DNA of 64,000 bases from Crossaster papposus (GCA_037893245.1 JBAIAA010000261.1:2356001-2420000); one strand, 5' to 3'; shown: positions 31,776 to 46,336, numbered from the stretch's first letter. The notes: generated by a model not told the origin, from the sequence alone. Translations and numbers: made by a program.

Positions 31776-32671
31776 GTAAGAGAGATAGTGGTTCTCTATT
31801 CTCGATTGACCGTTTTTGCTGCATTTTCTATTTTACTTAGAGATATGCAAGCAGTGAATGCTGATGGTTACAATAAATTTGGCAAATCAGTTGGAGAAGA
31901 ATCACTGATTGAACTTGATGGCATATGCCAAACATTAGGTTTTTAAACAGTTCGCAGCAATCATTTCGAAAATTACGCTTGTAATACCAACCTTCTACAA
32001 TCGCTGACAGTATGTTATGCAAACATTTATTCTTCTCATAACCTGCTCGTTTCATTTTTACTGTCTCCTTGCATGCTTTTGCGTCTTTGATTAGCATAGA
32101 AATGATACTTATTAACAGAGCACAGTATTTTGGTCGAAAAACGTCAGGCAAATGGACGGTTTATTTATTTTTTCATTTTTTTTTTAATGAAGTCTATTAT
32201 ACCACCTGGCTGTCGTCCAGATTGAACTCGGTGGCATATGCCAAACATTAGGTTTTTAAACAGTTCGCAGCAATTTTTTCAAAAAATTACGCTTGTAATA
32301 CCAACCTACAATCGCTCACAGTACGTTATGCAAACATTTATTCTACTCATAACCTGCTCGTTGTTTTTTACTGTCTCCTTGATTGCTTTTGCGTCTTTAA
32401 TTAGCATTGAAATGATACTTATTAATATAGAGCACAGTATTTTGGTCAAAAAACTTCAGGCAAAATAATAGTTGGTTTATTTATTTATTTATTCATTTTG
32501 TTTTTTAAAGTCTCTTATATCACCTGGCTGTCGTCCTTACAGGACAATATTAAAAACCATCTTTAATGAAAGGTACTGCATTATTTTGTATTTACTTGTA
32601 CTTACAAAATAGAAATCTATTGTTTTTTGTACCAAGCTTATTTTATTTTTGTTTTTGATTCTGCGTTACAG

Positions 32672-32944
32672 ATGAAGAAAGCCCTAACATCACATGTCCC
32701 GAGTCAGTCACGGATATGTTTTCGGATATGGGAGTTTCGAGTGCTGTAGTTGAGTGGTCACAAGAACCATCGGCTACTGATAATGTGGATGACTTAACTG
32801 CAAGTAACATAACTTGTACCGATGATTCTGGCAAACTGGTGATGTCAAATGGCACATTCAATTTGGGCACAACGACAGTCACGTGCGATGTGTCTGATGC
32901 AGCTGAGAATTCGGACAATTGCACATTCAAGATCACAATCCTTG
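32672..32944 (+). CDS. HYR domain exon, copy 8
   Basis: B type: S18 replaces T18 (MFSDMG) and P33 is CCA. The following spacer has GTTCGAAGCAATCTTTTAG, seen after the other B copies too. Confidence 0.96.
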
Positions 32945-33838
32945 GTAAGAGAGATAGTGGTTCTCTATTCTCGATTAACCGTTTTTGCTGCATTTTCTAT
33001 TTTACTTAGAGATATGCAAGCAGTGAATGCTGATGGTTACAATAAATTTGGCAAATCAGTTGGAGAAGAATCACTGATTGAACTTGATGGCATATGCCAA
33101 ACATTAGGTTTTTAAACAGTTCGAAGCAATCTTTTAGAAAATTACCCTTGTAATACCAACCTTCTACAATCGCTGACAGTATGTTATGCAAACATCCATT
33201 CTTCTCATAACCTGCTCGTTTTATTTTTACTGTCTCCTTGCATGCTTTTGCGTCTTTGATTAGCATAGAAATGATACTTATTAACAGAGCACAGTATTTT
33301 GGTCAAAAACGTCAGGCAAATGGACGGTTTATTTATTTTTTCATTTTTTTTAAAAAGAAGTCTATTATATCACCTGGCTGTCGTCCGGATTAAACTCGGT
33401 GGCATATGCCAAACATTAGGTTTTTAAACAGTTCGCAGCAATTTTTTCAAAAATTACGCTTGTAATACCAACCTACAATCGCTCACAGTACGTTATGCAA
33501 ACATTTATTCTTCTCATAACCTGCTCGTTGTTTTTTACTGTCTCCTTGATTGCTTTTGCGTCTTTAATTAGCATTGAAATGGTACTTATTAATATAGAGC
33601 ACAGTATTTTAGTCAAAAAACTTCAGGCAAAATAATAGTTGGTTTATTTATTTATTTATTTTTTATTTTTTTTAAAGTCTCTTATATCACCTGGCTGTCG
33701 TCCTTACAGGACAATATTAAAAACCATCTTTAATGAAAGGTACTGCATTATTTTGTATTTACTTGTACTTACAAAATAGAAATCTATTGTTTTTTGTACC
33801 AAGCTTATTTTATTTTTGTTTTTGATTCTGCGTTACAG

Positions 33839-34111
33839 ATGAAGAAAGCCCTAACATCACATGTCCCGAGTCAGTCACGGATATGTTTACGGATATGGGA
33901 GTTTCGAGTGCTGTAGTTGAGTGGTCACAAGAACCGTCGGCTACTGATAATGTGGATGACTTAACTGCAAGTAACATAACTTGTACCGATGATTCTGGCA
34001 AACTGGTGATGTCAAATGGCACATTCAATTTGGGCACAACGACAGTCACGTGCGATGTGTCTGATGCAGCTGAGAATTCGGACAATTGCACATTCAAGAT
34101 CACAATCCTTG
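33839..34111 (+). CDS. HYR domain exon, copy 9
   Basis: A type (CCG, T18), 2336 bp after copy 7, with matching flanks. Confidence 0.96.
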
Positions 34112-35007
34112 GTAAGAGAGATAGTGGTTCTCTATTCTCGATTGACCGTTTTTGCTGCATTTTCTATTTTACTTAGAGATATGCAAGCAGTGAATGCTGA
34201 TGGTTACAATAAATTTGGCAAATCAGTTGGAGAAGAATCACTGATTGAACTTGATGGCATATGCCAAACATTAGGTTTTTAAACAGTTCGCAGCAATCAT
34301 TTCGAAAATTACGCTTGTAATACCAACCTTCTACAATCGCTGACAGTATGTTATGCAAACATTTATTCTTCTCATAACCTGCTCGTTTCATTTTTACTGT
34401 CTCCTTGCATGCTTTTGCGTCTTTGATTAGCATAGAAATGATACTTATTAACAGAGCACAGTATTTTGGTCGAAAAACGTCAGGCAAATGGACGGTTTAT
34501 TTATTTTTTCATTTTTTTTTTAATGAAGTCTATTATACCACCTGGCTGTCGTCCAGATTGAACTCGGTGGCATATGCCAAACATTAGGTTTTTAAACAGT
34601 TCGCAGCAATTTTTTCAAAAAATTACGCTTGTAATACCAACCTACAATCGCTCACAGTACGTTATGCAAACATTTATTCTACTCATAACCTGCTCGTTGT
34701 TTTTTACTGTCTCCTTGATTGCTTTTGCGTCTTTAATTAGCATTGAAATGATACTTATTAATATAGAGCACAGTATTTTGGTCAAAAAACTTCAGGCAAA
34801 ATAATAGTTGGTTTATTTATTTATTTATTCATTTTGTTTTTTAAAGTCTCTTATATCACCTGGCTGTCGTCCTTACAGGACAATATTAAAAACCATCTTT
34901 AATGAAAGGTACTGCATTATTTTGTATTTACTTGTACTTACAAAATAGAAATCTATTGTTTTTTGTACCAAGCTTATTTTATTTTTGTTTTTGATTCTGC
35001 GTTACAG

Positions 35008-35280
35008 ATGAAGAAAGCCCTAACATCACATGTCCCGAGTCAGTCACGGATATGTTTTCGGATATGGGAGTTTCGAGTGCTGTAGTTGAGTGGTCACAAG
35101 AACCATCGGCTACTGATAATGTGGATGACTTAACTGCAAGTAACATAACTTGTACCGATGATTCTGGCAAACTGGTGATGTCAAATGGCACATTCAATTT
35201 GGGCACAACGACAGTCACGTGCGATGTGTCTGATGCAGCTGAGAATTCGGACAATTGCACATTCAAGATCACAATCCTTG
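35008..35280 (+). CDS. HYR domain exon, copy 10
   Basis: B type (S18, CCA), exactly 2336 bp after copy 8. Confidence 0.96.
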
Positions 35281-36174
35281 GTAAGAGAGATAGTGGTTCT
35301 CTATTCTCGATTAACCGTTTTTGCTGCATTTTCTATTTTACTTAGAGATATGCAAGCAGTGAATGCTGATGGTTACAATAAATTTGGCAAATCAGTTGGA
35401 GAAGAATCACTGATTGAACTTGATGGCATATGCCAAACATTAGGTTTTTAAACAGTTCGAAGCAATCTTTTAGAAAATTACCCTTGTAATACCAACCTTC
35501 TACAATCGCTGACAGTATGTTATGCAAACATCCATTCTTCTCATAACCTGCTCGTTTTATTTTTACTGTCTCCTTGCATGCTTTTGCGTCTTTGATTAGC
35601 ATAGAAATGATACTTATTAACAGAGCACAGTATTTTGGTCAAAAACGTCAGGCAAATGGACGGTTTATTTATTTTTTCATTTTTTTTAAAAAGAAGTCTA
35701 TTATATCACCTGGCTGTCGTCCGGATTAAACTCGGTGGCATATGCCAAACATTAGGTTTTTAAACAGTTCGCAGCAATTTTTTCAAAAATTACGCTTGTA
35801 ATACCAACCTACAATCGCTCACAGTACGTTATGCAAACATTTATTCTTCTCATAACCTGCTCGTTGTTTTTTACTGTCTCTTTGATTGCCTTTGCGTCTT
35901 TAATTAGCATTGAAATGATACTTATTAATATAGAGCACAGTATTTTGGTCCAAAAACTTCAGGCAAAATAATAGTTGGTTGATTTATTTATTTATTTTTT
36001 ATTTTTTTTAAAGTCTCTTATATCACCTGGCTGTTGTCCTTACAGGACAATATTAAAAACCATCTTTAATGAAAGGTACTGCATTATTTTGTATTTACTT
36101 GTACTTACAAAATAGAAATCTATTGTTTTTTGTACCAAGCTTATTTTATTTTTGTTTTTGATTCTGCGTTACAG

Positions 36175-36447
36175 ATGAAGAAAGCCCTAACATCACATGT
36201 CCCGAGTCAGTCACGGATATGTTTACGGATATGGGAGTTTCGAGTGCTGTAGTTGAGTGGTCACAAGAACCGTCGGCTACTGATAATGTGGATGACTTAA
36301 CTGCAAGTAACATAACTTGTACCGATGATTCTGGCAAACTGGTGATGTCAAATGGCACATTCAATTTGGGCACAACGACAGTCACGTGCGATGTGTCTGA
36401 TGCAGCTGAGAATTCGGACAATTGCACATTCAAGATCACAATCCTTG
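36175..36447 (+). CDS. HYR domain exon, copy 11
   Basis: A type. First member of a four-exon block that recurs 4360 bp later as copies 15-18. The spacer after it is of the kind found after B copies, so the block may have arisen by exchange within an A-B pair. Confidence 0.96.
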
Positions 36448-37341
36448 GTAAGAGAGATAGTGGTTCTCTATTCTCGATTGACCGTTTTTGCTGCATTTTC
36501 TATTTTACTTAGAGATATGCAAGCAGTGAATGCTGATGGTTACAATAAATTTGGCAAATCAGTTGGAGAAGAATCACTGATTGAACTTGATGGCATATGC
36601 CAAACATTAGGTTTTTAAACAGTTCGAAGCAATCTTTTAGAAAATTACCCTTGTAATACCAACCTTCTACAATCGCTGACAGTATGTTATGCAAACATCC
36701 ATTCTTCTCATAACCTGCTCGTTTTATTTTTACTGTCTCCTTGCATGCTTTTGCGTCTTTGATTAGCATAGAAATGATACTTATTAACAGAGCACAGTAT
36801 TTTGGTCAAAAACGTCAGGCAAATGGACGGTTTATTTATTTTTTCATTTTTTTTAAAAAGAAGTCTATTATATCACCTGGCTGTCGTCCGGATTAAACTC
36901 GGTGGCATATGCCAAACATTAGGTTTTTAAACAGTTCGCAGCAATTTTTTCAAAAATTACGCTTGTAATACCAACCTACAATCGCTCACAGTACGTTATG
37001 CAAACATTTATTCTTCTCATAACCTGCTCGTTGTTTTTTACTGTCTCTTTGATTGCCTTTGCGTCTTTAATTAGCATTGAAATGATACTTATTAATATAG
37101 AGCACAGTATTTTGGTCCAAAAACTTCAGGCAAAATAATAGTTGGTTGATTTATTTATTTATTTTTTATTTTTTTTAAAGTCTCTTATATCACCTGGCTG
37201 TTGTCCTTACAGGACAATATTAAAAACCATCTTTAATGAAAGGTACTGCATTATTTTGTATTTACTTGTACTTACAAAATAGAAATCTATTGTTTTTTGT
37301 ACCAAGCTTATTTTATTTTTGTTTTTGATTCTGCGTTACAG

Positions 37342-37614
37342 ATGAAGAAAGCCCTAACATCACATGTCCCGAGTCAGTCACGGATATGTTTACGGATATG
37401 GGAGTTTCGAGTGCTGTAGTTGAGTGGTCACAAGAACCGTCGGCTACTGATAATGTGGATGACTTAACTGCAAGTAACATAACTTGTACCGATGATTCTG
37501 GCAAACTGGTGATGTCAAATGGCACATTCAATTTGGGCACAACGACAGTCACGTGCGATGTGTCTGATGCAGCTGAGAATTCGGACAATTGCACATTCAA
37601 GATCACAATCCTTG
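37342..37614 (+). CDS. HYR domain exon, copy 12
   Basis: A type (CCG, T18), second member of the first 4360-bp block; its downstream spacer has CCAATCTTCTACAATCG where most have CCAACC, a mark shared with copy 16. Confidence 0.96.
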
Positions 37615-38509
37615 GTAAGAGAGATAGTGGTTCTCTATTCTCGATTGACCGTTTTTGCTGCATTTTCTATTTTACTTAGAGATATGCAAGCAGTGAATGC
37701 TGATGGTTACAATAAATTTGGCAAATCAGTTGGAGAAGAATCACTGATTGAACTTGATGGCATATGCCAAACATTAGGTTTTTAAACAGTTCGCAGCAAT
37801 CATTTCGAAAATTACGCTTGTAATACCAATCTTCTACAATCGCTGACAGTATGTTATGCAAACATTTATTCTTCTCATAACCTGCTCGTTTCATTTTTAC
37901 TGTCTCCTTGCATGCTTTTGCGTCTTTGATTAGCATTGAAATGATACTTATTAACAGAGCACAGTATTTTGGTCGAAAAACGTCAGGCAAATGGACGGTT
38001 TATTTATTTTTTCATTTTTTTTAAAAAGAAGTCTATTATATCACCTGGCTGTCGTCCGGATTAAACTCGGTGGCATATGCCAAACATTAGGTTTTTAAAC
38101 AGTTCGCAGCAATTTTTTCAAAAATTACGCTTGTAATACCAACCTACAATCGCTCACAGTACGTTATGCAAACATTTATTCTTCTCATAACCTGCTCGTT
38201 GTTTTTTACTGTCTCTTTGATTGCCTTTGCGTCTTTAATTAGCATTGAAATGATACTTATTAATATAAAGCACAGTATTTTGGTCCAAAAACTTCAGGCA
38301 AAATAATAGTTGGTTTATTTATTTATTTATTTTTTATTTTTTTTAAAGTCTCTTATATCACCTGGCTGTCGTCCTTACAGGACAATATTAAAAACCATCT
38401 TTAATGAAAGGTACTGCATTATTTTGTATTTACTTGTACTTACAAAATAGAAATCTATTGTTTTTTGTACCAAGCTTATTTTATTTTTGTTTTTGATTCT
38501 GCGTTACAG

Positions 38510-38782
38510 ATGAAGAAAGCCCTAACATCACATGTCCCGAGTCAGTCACGGATATGTTTACGGATATGGGAGTTTCGAGTGCTGTAGTTGAGTGGTCACA
38601 AGAACCGTCGGCTACTGATAATGTGGATGACTTAACTGCAAGTAACATAACTTGTACCGATGATTCTGGCAAACTGGTGATGTCAAATGGCACATTCAAT
38701 TTGGGCACAACGACAGTCACGTGCGATGTGTCTGATGCAGCTGAGAATTCGGACAATTGCACATTCAAGATCACAATCCTTG
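38510..38782 (+). CDS. HYR domain exon, copy 13
   Basis: A type. The intron just after the donor reads CTCGAATAACCG rather than CTCGATT, a mark shared only with copy 17. A short 859-bp unit follows. Confidence 0.96.
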
Positions 38783-39368
38783 GTAAGAGAGATAGTGGTT
38801 CTCTATTCTCGAATAACCGTTTTTGCTGCATTTTCTATTTTACTTAGAGATATGCAAGCAGTGAATGCTGATGGTTACAATAAATTTGGCAAATCAGTTG
38901 GAGAAGAATCACTGATTGAACTTGATGGCATATGCCAAACATTAGGTTTTTAAACAGTTCGCAGCAATCATTTCGAAAATTACGCTTGTAATACCAACCT
39001 TCTACAATCGCTGACAGTATGTTATGCAAACATTTATTCTTCTCATAACCTGCTCGTTTCATTTTTACTGTCTCCTTGCATGCTTTTGCGTCTTTGATTA
39101 GCATTGAAATGATACTTATTAATATAGAGCACAGTATTTTGGTCCAAAAACTTCAGGCAAAATAATAGTTGGTTTATTTATTTATTTATTTTTTATTTTT
39201 TTTAAAGTCTCTTATATCACCTGGCTGTCGTCCTTACAGGACAATATTAAAAACCATCTTTAATGAAAGGTACTGCATTATTTTGTATTTACTTGTACTT
39301 ACAAAATAGAAATCTATTGTTTTTTGTACCAAGCTTATTTTATTTTTGTTTTTGATTCTGCGTTACAG

Positions 39369-39641
39369 ATGAAGAAAGCCCTAACATCACATGTCCCGAG
39401 TCAGTCACGGATATGTTTACGGATATGGGAGTTTCGAGTGCTGTAGTTGAGTGGTCACAAGAACCGTCGGCTACTGATAATGTGGATGACTTAACTGCAA
39501 GTAACATAACTTGTACCGATGATTCTGGCAAACTGGTGATGTCAAATGGCACATTCAATTTGGGCACAACGACAGTCACGTGCGATGTGTCTGATGCAGC
39601 TGAGAATTCGGACAATTGCACATTCAAGATCACAATCCTTG
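39369..39641 (+). CDS. HYR domain exon, copy 14
   Basis: A type, closes the first 4360-bp block. Its spacer (AACATCAGGCAAATGG, and ACAGTACCTTATGC in the second sub-repeat) resembles that after copy 1, pointing to exchange with the array start. Confidence 0.96.
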
Positions 39642-40534
39642 GTAAGAGAGATAGTGGTTCTCTATTCTCGATTGACCGTTTTTGCTGCATTTTCTATTTT
39701 ACTTAGAGATATGCAAGCAGTGAATGCTGATGGTTACAATAAATTTGGCAAATCAGTTGGAGAAGAATCACTGATTGAACTTGATGGCATATGCCAAACA
39801 TTAGGTTTTTAAACAGTTCGCAGCAATCATTTCGAAAATTACGCTTGTAATACCAACCTTCTACAATCGCTGACAGTATGTTATGCAAACATTTATTCTT
39901 CTCATAACCTGCTCGTTTCATTTTTACTGTCTCCTTGCATGCTTTTGCGTCTTGATTAGCATAGAAATGATACTTATTAACAGAGCACAGTATTTTGGTC
40001 AAAAACATCAGGCAAATGGACGGTTTATTTATTTTTTCATTTTCTTTTAAAAAGAAGTCTATTATATCACCTGGCTGTCGTCCGGATTAAACTCGGTGGC
40101 ATATGCCAAACATTAGGTTTTTAAACAGTTCACAGCAATTTTTTCAAAAATTATCCTTGTAATACCAACCTACAATCGCTCACAGTACCTTATGCAAACA
40201 TTTATTCTTCTCATAACCTGCTCGTTGTTTTTTACTGTCTCCTTGATTGCTTTTGCGTCTTTAATTAGCATTGAAATGGTACTTATTAATATAGAGCACA
40301 GTATTTTAGTCAAAAAACTTCAGGCAAAATAATAGTTGGTTCATTTATTTATTTATTCATTTTTTTTAAAAAGTCTCTTATATCACCTGGCTGTCGTCCT
40401 TACAGGACAATATTAAAAACCATCTTTAATGAAAGGTACTGCATTATTTTGTATTTACTTGTACTTACAAAATAGAAATCTATTGTTTTTTGTACCAAGC
40501 TTATTTTATTTTTGTTTTTGATTCTGCGTTACAG

Positions 40535-40807
40535 ATGAAGAAAGCCCTAACATCACATGTCCCGAGTCAGTCACGGATATGTTTACGGATATGGGAGTTT
40601 CGAGTGCTGTAGTTGAGTGGTCACAAGAACCGTCGGCTACTGATAATGTGGATGACTTAACTGCAAGTAACATAACTTGTACCGATGATTCTGGCAAACT
40701 GGTGATGTCAAATGGCACATTCAATTTGGGCACAACGACAGTCACGTGCGATGTGTCTGATGCAGCTGAGAATTCGGACAATTGCACATTCAAGATCACA
40801 ATCCTTG
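40535..40807 (+). CDS. HYR domain exon, copy 15
   Basis: A type; corresponds to copy 11 at an offset of 4360 bp. Confidence 0.96.
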
Positions 40808-41701
40808 GTAAGAGAGATAGTGGTTCTCTATTCTCGATTGACCGTTTTTGCTGCATTTTCTATTTTACTTAGAGATATGCAAGCAGTGAATGCTGATGGT
40901 TACAATAAATTTGGCAAATCAGTTGGAGAAGAATCACTGATTGAACTTGATGGCATATGCCAAACATTAGGTTTTTAAACAGTTCGAAGCAATCTTTTAG
41001 AAAATTACCCTTGTAATACCAACCTTCTACAATCGCTGACAGTATGTTATGCAAACATCCATTCTTCTCATAACCTGCTCGTTTTATTTTTACTGTCTCC
41101 TTGCATGCTTTTGCGTCTTTGATTAGCATAGAAATGATACTTATTAACAGAGCACAGTATTTTGGTCAAAAACGTCAGGCAAATGGACGGTTTATTTATT
41201 TTTTCATTTTTTTTAAAAAGAAGTCTATTATATCACCTGGCTGTCGTCCGGATTAAACTCGGTGGCATATGCCAAACATTAGGTTTTTAAACAGTTCGCA
41301 GCAATTTTTTCAAAAATTACGCTTGTAATACCAACCTACAATCGCTCACAGTACGTTATGCAAACATTTATTCTTCTCATAACCTGCTCGTTGTTTTTTA
41401 CTGTCTCTTTGATTGCCTTTGCGTCTTTAATTAGCATTGAAATGATACTTATTAATATAGAGCACAGTATTTTGGTCCAAAAACTTCAGGCAAAATAATA
41501 GTTGGTTGATTTATTTATTTATTTTTTATTTTTTTTAAAGTCTCTTATATCACCTGGCTGTTGTCCTTACAGGACAATATTAAAAACCATCTTTAATGAA
41601 AGGTACTGCATTATTTTGTATTTACTTGTACTTACAAAATAGAAATCTATTGTTTTTTGTACCAAGCTTATTTTATTTTTGTTTTTGATTCTGCGTTACA
41701 G

Positions 41702-41974
41702 ATGAAGAAAGCCCTAACATCACATGTCCCGAGTCAGTCACGGATATGTTTACGGATATGGGAGTTTCGAGTGCTGTAGTTGAGTGGTCACAAGAACCGT
41801 CGGCTACTGATAATGTGGATGACTTAACTGCAAGTAACATAACTTGTACCGATGATTCTGGCAAGCTGGTGATGTCAAATGGCACATTCAATTTGGGCAC
41901 AACGACAGTCACGTGCGATGTGTCTGATGCAGCTGAGAATTCGGACAATTGCACATTCAAGATCACAATCCTTG
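41702..41974 (+). CDS. HYR domain exon, copy 16
   Basis: Corresponds to copy 12 at 4360 bp. It has a private silent change, K55 as AAG, so the two blocks are not a perfect assembly echo. Confidence 0.96.
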
Positions 41975-42869
41975 GTAAGAGAGATAGTGGTTCTCTATTC
42001 TCGATTGACCGTTTTTGCTGCATTTTCTATTTTACTTAGAGATATGCAAGCAGTGAATGCTGATGGTTACAATAAATTTGGCAAATCAGTTGGAGAAGAA
42101 TCACTGATTGAACTTGATGGCATATGCCAAACATTAGGTTTTTAAACAGTTCGCAGCAATCATTTCGAAAATTACGCTTGTAATACCAATCTTCTACAAT
42201 CGCTGACAGTATGTTATGCAAACATTTATTCTTCTCATAACCTGCTCGTTTCATTTTTACTGTCTCCTTGCATGCTTTTGCGTCTTTGATTAGCATTGAA
42301 ATGATACTTATTAACAGAGCACAGTATTTTGGTCGAAAAACGTCAGGCAAATGGACGGTTTATTAATTTTTTCATTTTTTTTAAAAAGAAGTCTATTATA
42401 TCACCTGGCTGTCGTCCGGATTAAACTCGGTGGCATATGCCAAACATTAGGTTTTTAAACAGTTCGCAGCAATTTTTTCAAAAATTACGCTTGTAATACC
42501 AACCTACAATCGCTCACAGTACGTTATGCAAACATTTATTCTTCTCATAACCTGCTCGTTGTTTTTTACTGTCTCTTTGATTGCCTTTGCGTCTTTAATT
42601 AGCATTGAAATGATACTTATTAATATAAAGCACAGTATTTTGGTCCAAAAACTTCAGGCAAAATAATAGTTGGTTTATTTATTTATTTATTTTTTATTTT
42701 TTTTAAAGTCTCTTATATCACCTGGCTGTCGTCCTTACAGGACAATATTAAAAACCATCTTTAATGAAAGGTACTGCATTATTTTGTATTTACTTGTACT
42801 TACAAAATAGAAATCTATTGTTTTTTGTACCAAGCTTATTTTATTTTTGTTTTTGATTCTGCGTTACAG

Positions 42870-43142
42870 ATGAAGAAAGCCCTAACATCACATGTCCCGA
42901 GTCAGTCACGGATATGTTTACGGATATGGGAGTTTCGAGTGCTGTAGTTGAGTGGTCACAAGAACCGTCGGCTACTGATAATGTGGATGACTTAACTGCA
43001 AGTAACATAACTTGTACCGATGATTCTGGCAAACTGGTGATGTCAAATGGCACATTCAATTTGGGCACAACGACAGTCACGTGCGATGTGTCTGATGCAG
43101 CTGAGAATTCGGACAATTGCACATTCAAGATCACAATCCTTG
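42870..43142 (+). CDS. HYR domain exon, copy 17
   Basis: Corresponds to copy 13 at 4360 bp, with the same CTCGAATAACCG intron mark, followed by an 859-bp unit. Confidence 0.96.
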
Positions 43143-43728
43143 GTAAGAGAGATAGTGGTTCTCTATTCTCGAATAACCGTTTTTGCTGCATTTTCTATTT
43201 TACTTAGAGATATGCAAGCAGTGAATGCTGATGGTTACAATAAATTTGGCAAATCAGTTGGAGAAGAATCACTGATTGAACTTGATGGCATATGCCAAAC
43301 ATTAGGTTTTTAAACAGTTCGCAGCAATCATTTCGAAAATTACGCTTGTAATACCAACCTTCTACAATCGCTGACAGTATGTTATGCAAACATTTATTCT
43401 TCTCATAACCTGCTCGTTTCATTTTTACTGTCTCCTTGATTGCTTTTGCGTCTTTGATTAGCATTGAAATGATACTTATTAATATAGAGCACAGTATTTT
43501 AGTCCAAAAACTTCAGGCAAAATAATAGTTGGTTTATTTATTTATTTATTTTTTATTTTTTTTAAAGTCTCTTATATCACCTGGCTGTCGTCCTTACAGG
43601 ACAATATTAAAAACCATCTTTAATGAAAGGTACTGCATTATTTTGTATTTACTTGTACTTACAAAATAGAAATCTATTGTTTTTTGTACCAAGCTTATTT
43701 TATTTTTGTTTTTGATTCTGCGTTACAG

Positions 43729-44001
43729 ATGAAGAAAGCCCTAACATCACATGTCCCGAGTCAGTCACGGATATGTTTACGGATATGGGAGTTTCGAGTG
43801 CTGTAGTTGAGTGGTCACAAGAACCGTCGGCTACTGATAATGTGGATGACTTAACTGCAAGTAACATAACTTGTACCGATGATTCTGGCAAACTGGTGAT
43901 GTCAAATGGCACATTCAATTTGGGCACAACGACAGTCACGTGCGATGTGTCTGATGCAGCTGAGAATTCGGACAATTGCACATTCAAGATCACAATCCTT
44001 G
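43729..44001 (+). CDS. HYR domain exon, copy 18
   Basis: A type; corresponds to copy 14 at 4360 bp and starts the second A-B dimer series. One T is missing from the intron run after the donor (GCATTTCTATT at about 44048), which joins two open frames by chance. The exon itself is unchanged. Confidence 0.96.
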
Positions 44002-44896
44002 GTAAGAGAGATAGTGGTTCTCTATTCTCGATTGACCGTTTTTGCTGCATTTCTATTTTACTTAGAGATATGCAAGCAGTGAATGCTGATGGTTACAATA
44101 AATTTGGCAAATCAGTTGGAGAAGAATCACTGATTGAACTTGATGGCATATGCCAAACATTAGGTTTTTAAACAGTTCGCAGCAATCATTTCGAAAATTA
44201 CGCTTGTAATACCAACCTTCTACAATCGCTGACAGTATGTTATGCAAACATTTATTCTTCTCATAACCTGCTCGTTTCATTTTTACTGTCTCCTTGCATG
44301 CTTTTGCGTCTTTGATTAGCATAGAAATGATACTTATTAACAGAGCACAGTATTTTGGTCGAAAAACGTCAGGCAAATGGACGGTTTATTTATTTTTTCA
44401 TTTTTTTTTTAATGAAGTCTATTATACCACCTGGCTGTCGTCCAGATTGAACTCGGTGGCATATGCCAAACATTAGGTTTTTAAACAGTTCGCAGCAATT
44501 TTTTCAAAAAATTACGCTTGTAATACCAACCTACAATCGCTCACAGTACGTTATGCAAACATTTATTCTACTCATAACCTGCTCGTTGTTTTTTACTGTC
44601 TCCTTGATTGCTTTTGCGTCTTTAATTAGCATTGAAATGATACTTATTAATATAGAGCACAGTATTTTGGTCAAAAAACTTCAGGCAAAATAATAGTTGG
44701 TTTATTTATTTATTTATTCATTTTGTTTTTTAAAGTCTCTTATATCACCTGGCTGTCGTCCTTACAGGACAATATTAAAAACCATCTTTAATGAAAGGTA
44801 CTGCATTATTTTGTATTTACTTGTACTTACAAAATAGAAATCTATTGTTTTTTGTACCAAGCTTATTTTATTTTTGTTTTTGATTCTGCGTTACAG

Positions 44897-45169
44897 ATGA
44901 AGAAAGCCCTAACATCACATGTCCCGAGTCAGTCACGGATATGTTTTCGGATATGGGAGTTTCGAGTGCTGTAGTTGAGTGGTCACAAGAACCATCGGCT
45001 ACTGATAATGTGGATGACTTAACTGCAAGTAACATAACTTGTACCGATGATTCTGGCAAACTGGTGATGTCAAATGGCACATTCAATTTGGGCACAACGA
45101 CAGTCACGTGCGATGTGTCTGATGCAGCTGAGAATTCGGACAATTGCACATTCAAGATCACAATCCTTG
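44897..45169 (+). CDS. HYR domain exon, copy 19
   Basis: B type (S18). The intron mark TATTTTATTTAG, in place of TATTTTACTTAG, is shared with copies 21 and 23 but not with B copies 8 and 10. Confidence 0.96.
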
Positions 45170-46063
45170 GTAAGAGAGATAGTGGTTCTCTATTCTCGAT
45201 TAACCGTTTTTGCTGCATTTTCTATTTTATTTAGAGATATGCAAGCAGTGAATGCTGATGGTTACAATAAATTTGGCAAATCAGTTGGAGAAGAATCACT
45301 GATTGAACTTGATGGCATATGCCAAACATTAGGTTTTTAAACAGTTCGAAGCAATCTTTTAGAAAATTACCCTTGTAATACCAACCTTCTACAATCGCTG
45401 ACAGTATGTTATGCAAACATCCATTCTTCTCATAACCTGCTCGTTTTATTTTTACTGTCTCCTTGCATGCTTTTGCGTCTTTGATTAGCATAGAAATGAT
45501 ACTTATTAACAGAGCACAGTATTTTGGTCAAAAACGTCAGGCAAATGGACGGTTTATTTATTTTTTCATTTTTTTTAAAAAGAAGTCTATTATATCACCT
45601 GGCTGTCGTCCGGATTAAACTCGGTGGCATATGCCAAACATTAGGTTTTTAAACAGTTCGCAGCAATTTTTTCAAAAATTACGCTTGTAATACCAACCTA
45701 CAATCGCTCACAGTACATTATGCAAACATTTATTCTTCTCATAACCTGCTCGTTGTTTTTTACTGTCTCTTTGATTGCCTTTGCGTCTTTTATTAGCATT
45801 GAAATGATACTTATTAATATAGAGCACAGTATTTTGGTCCAAAAACTTCAGGCAAAATAATAGTTGGTTGATTTATTTATTTATTTTTTATTTTTTTTAA
45901 AGTCTCTTATATCACCTGGCTGTTGTCCTTACAGGACAATATTAAAAACCATCTTTAATGAAAGGTACTGCATTATTTTGTATTTACTTGTACTTACAAA
46001 ATAGAAATCTATTGTTTTTTGTACCAAGCTTATTTTATTTTTGTTTTTGATTCTGCGTTACAG

Positions 46064-46336
46064 ATGAAGAAAGCCCTAACATCACATGTCCCGAGTCAGT
46101 CACGGATATGTTTACGGATATGGGAGTTTCGAGTGCTGTAGTTGAGTGGTCACAAGAACCGTCGGCTACTGATAATGTGGATGACTTAACTGCAAGTAAC
46201 ATAACTTGTACCGATGATTCTGGCAAACTGGTGATGTCAAATGGCACATTCAATTTGGGCACAACGACAGTCACGTGCGATGTGTCTGATGCAGCTGAGA
46301 ATTCGGACAATTGCACATTCAAGATCACAATCCTTG
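46064..46336 (+). CDS. HYR domain exon, copy 20
   Basis: A type (CCG, T18), about 2335 bp after copy 18. Confidence 0.96.

Noticed and set aside
32069-32468. Small plus-strand frames in the HYR spacers (MHAFASLISIE and MPNIRFLNS types)
   Set aside because: They lie in the intronic sub-repeats, are broken by indels in other units and follow TTTA and poly-T length changes.
43773-44171. 132-codon frame at HYR copy 18 joining exon and downstream block
   Set aside because: It exists only because one T is missing from an intronic run; the donor GTAAGAGA is intact.
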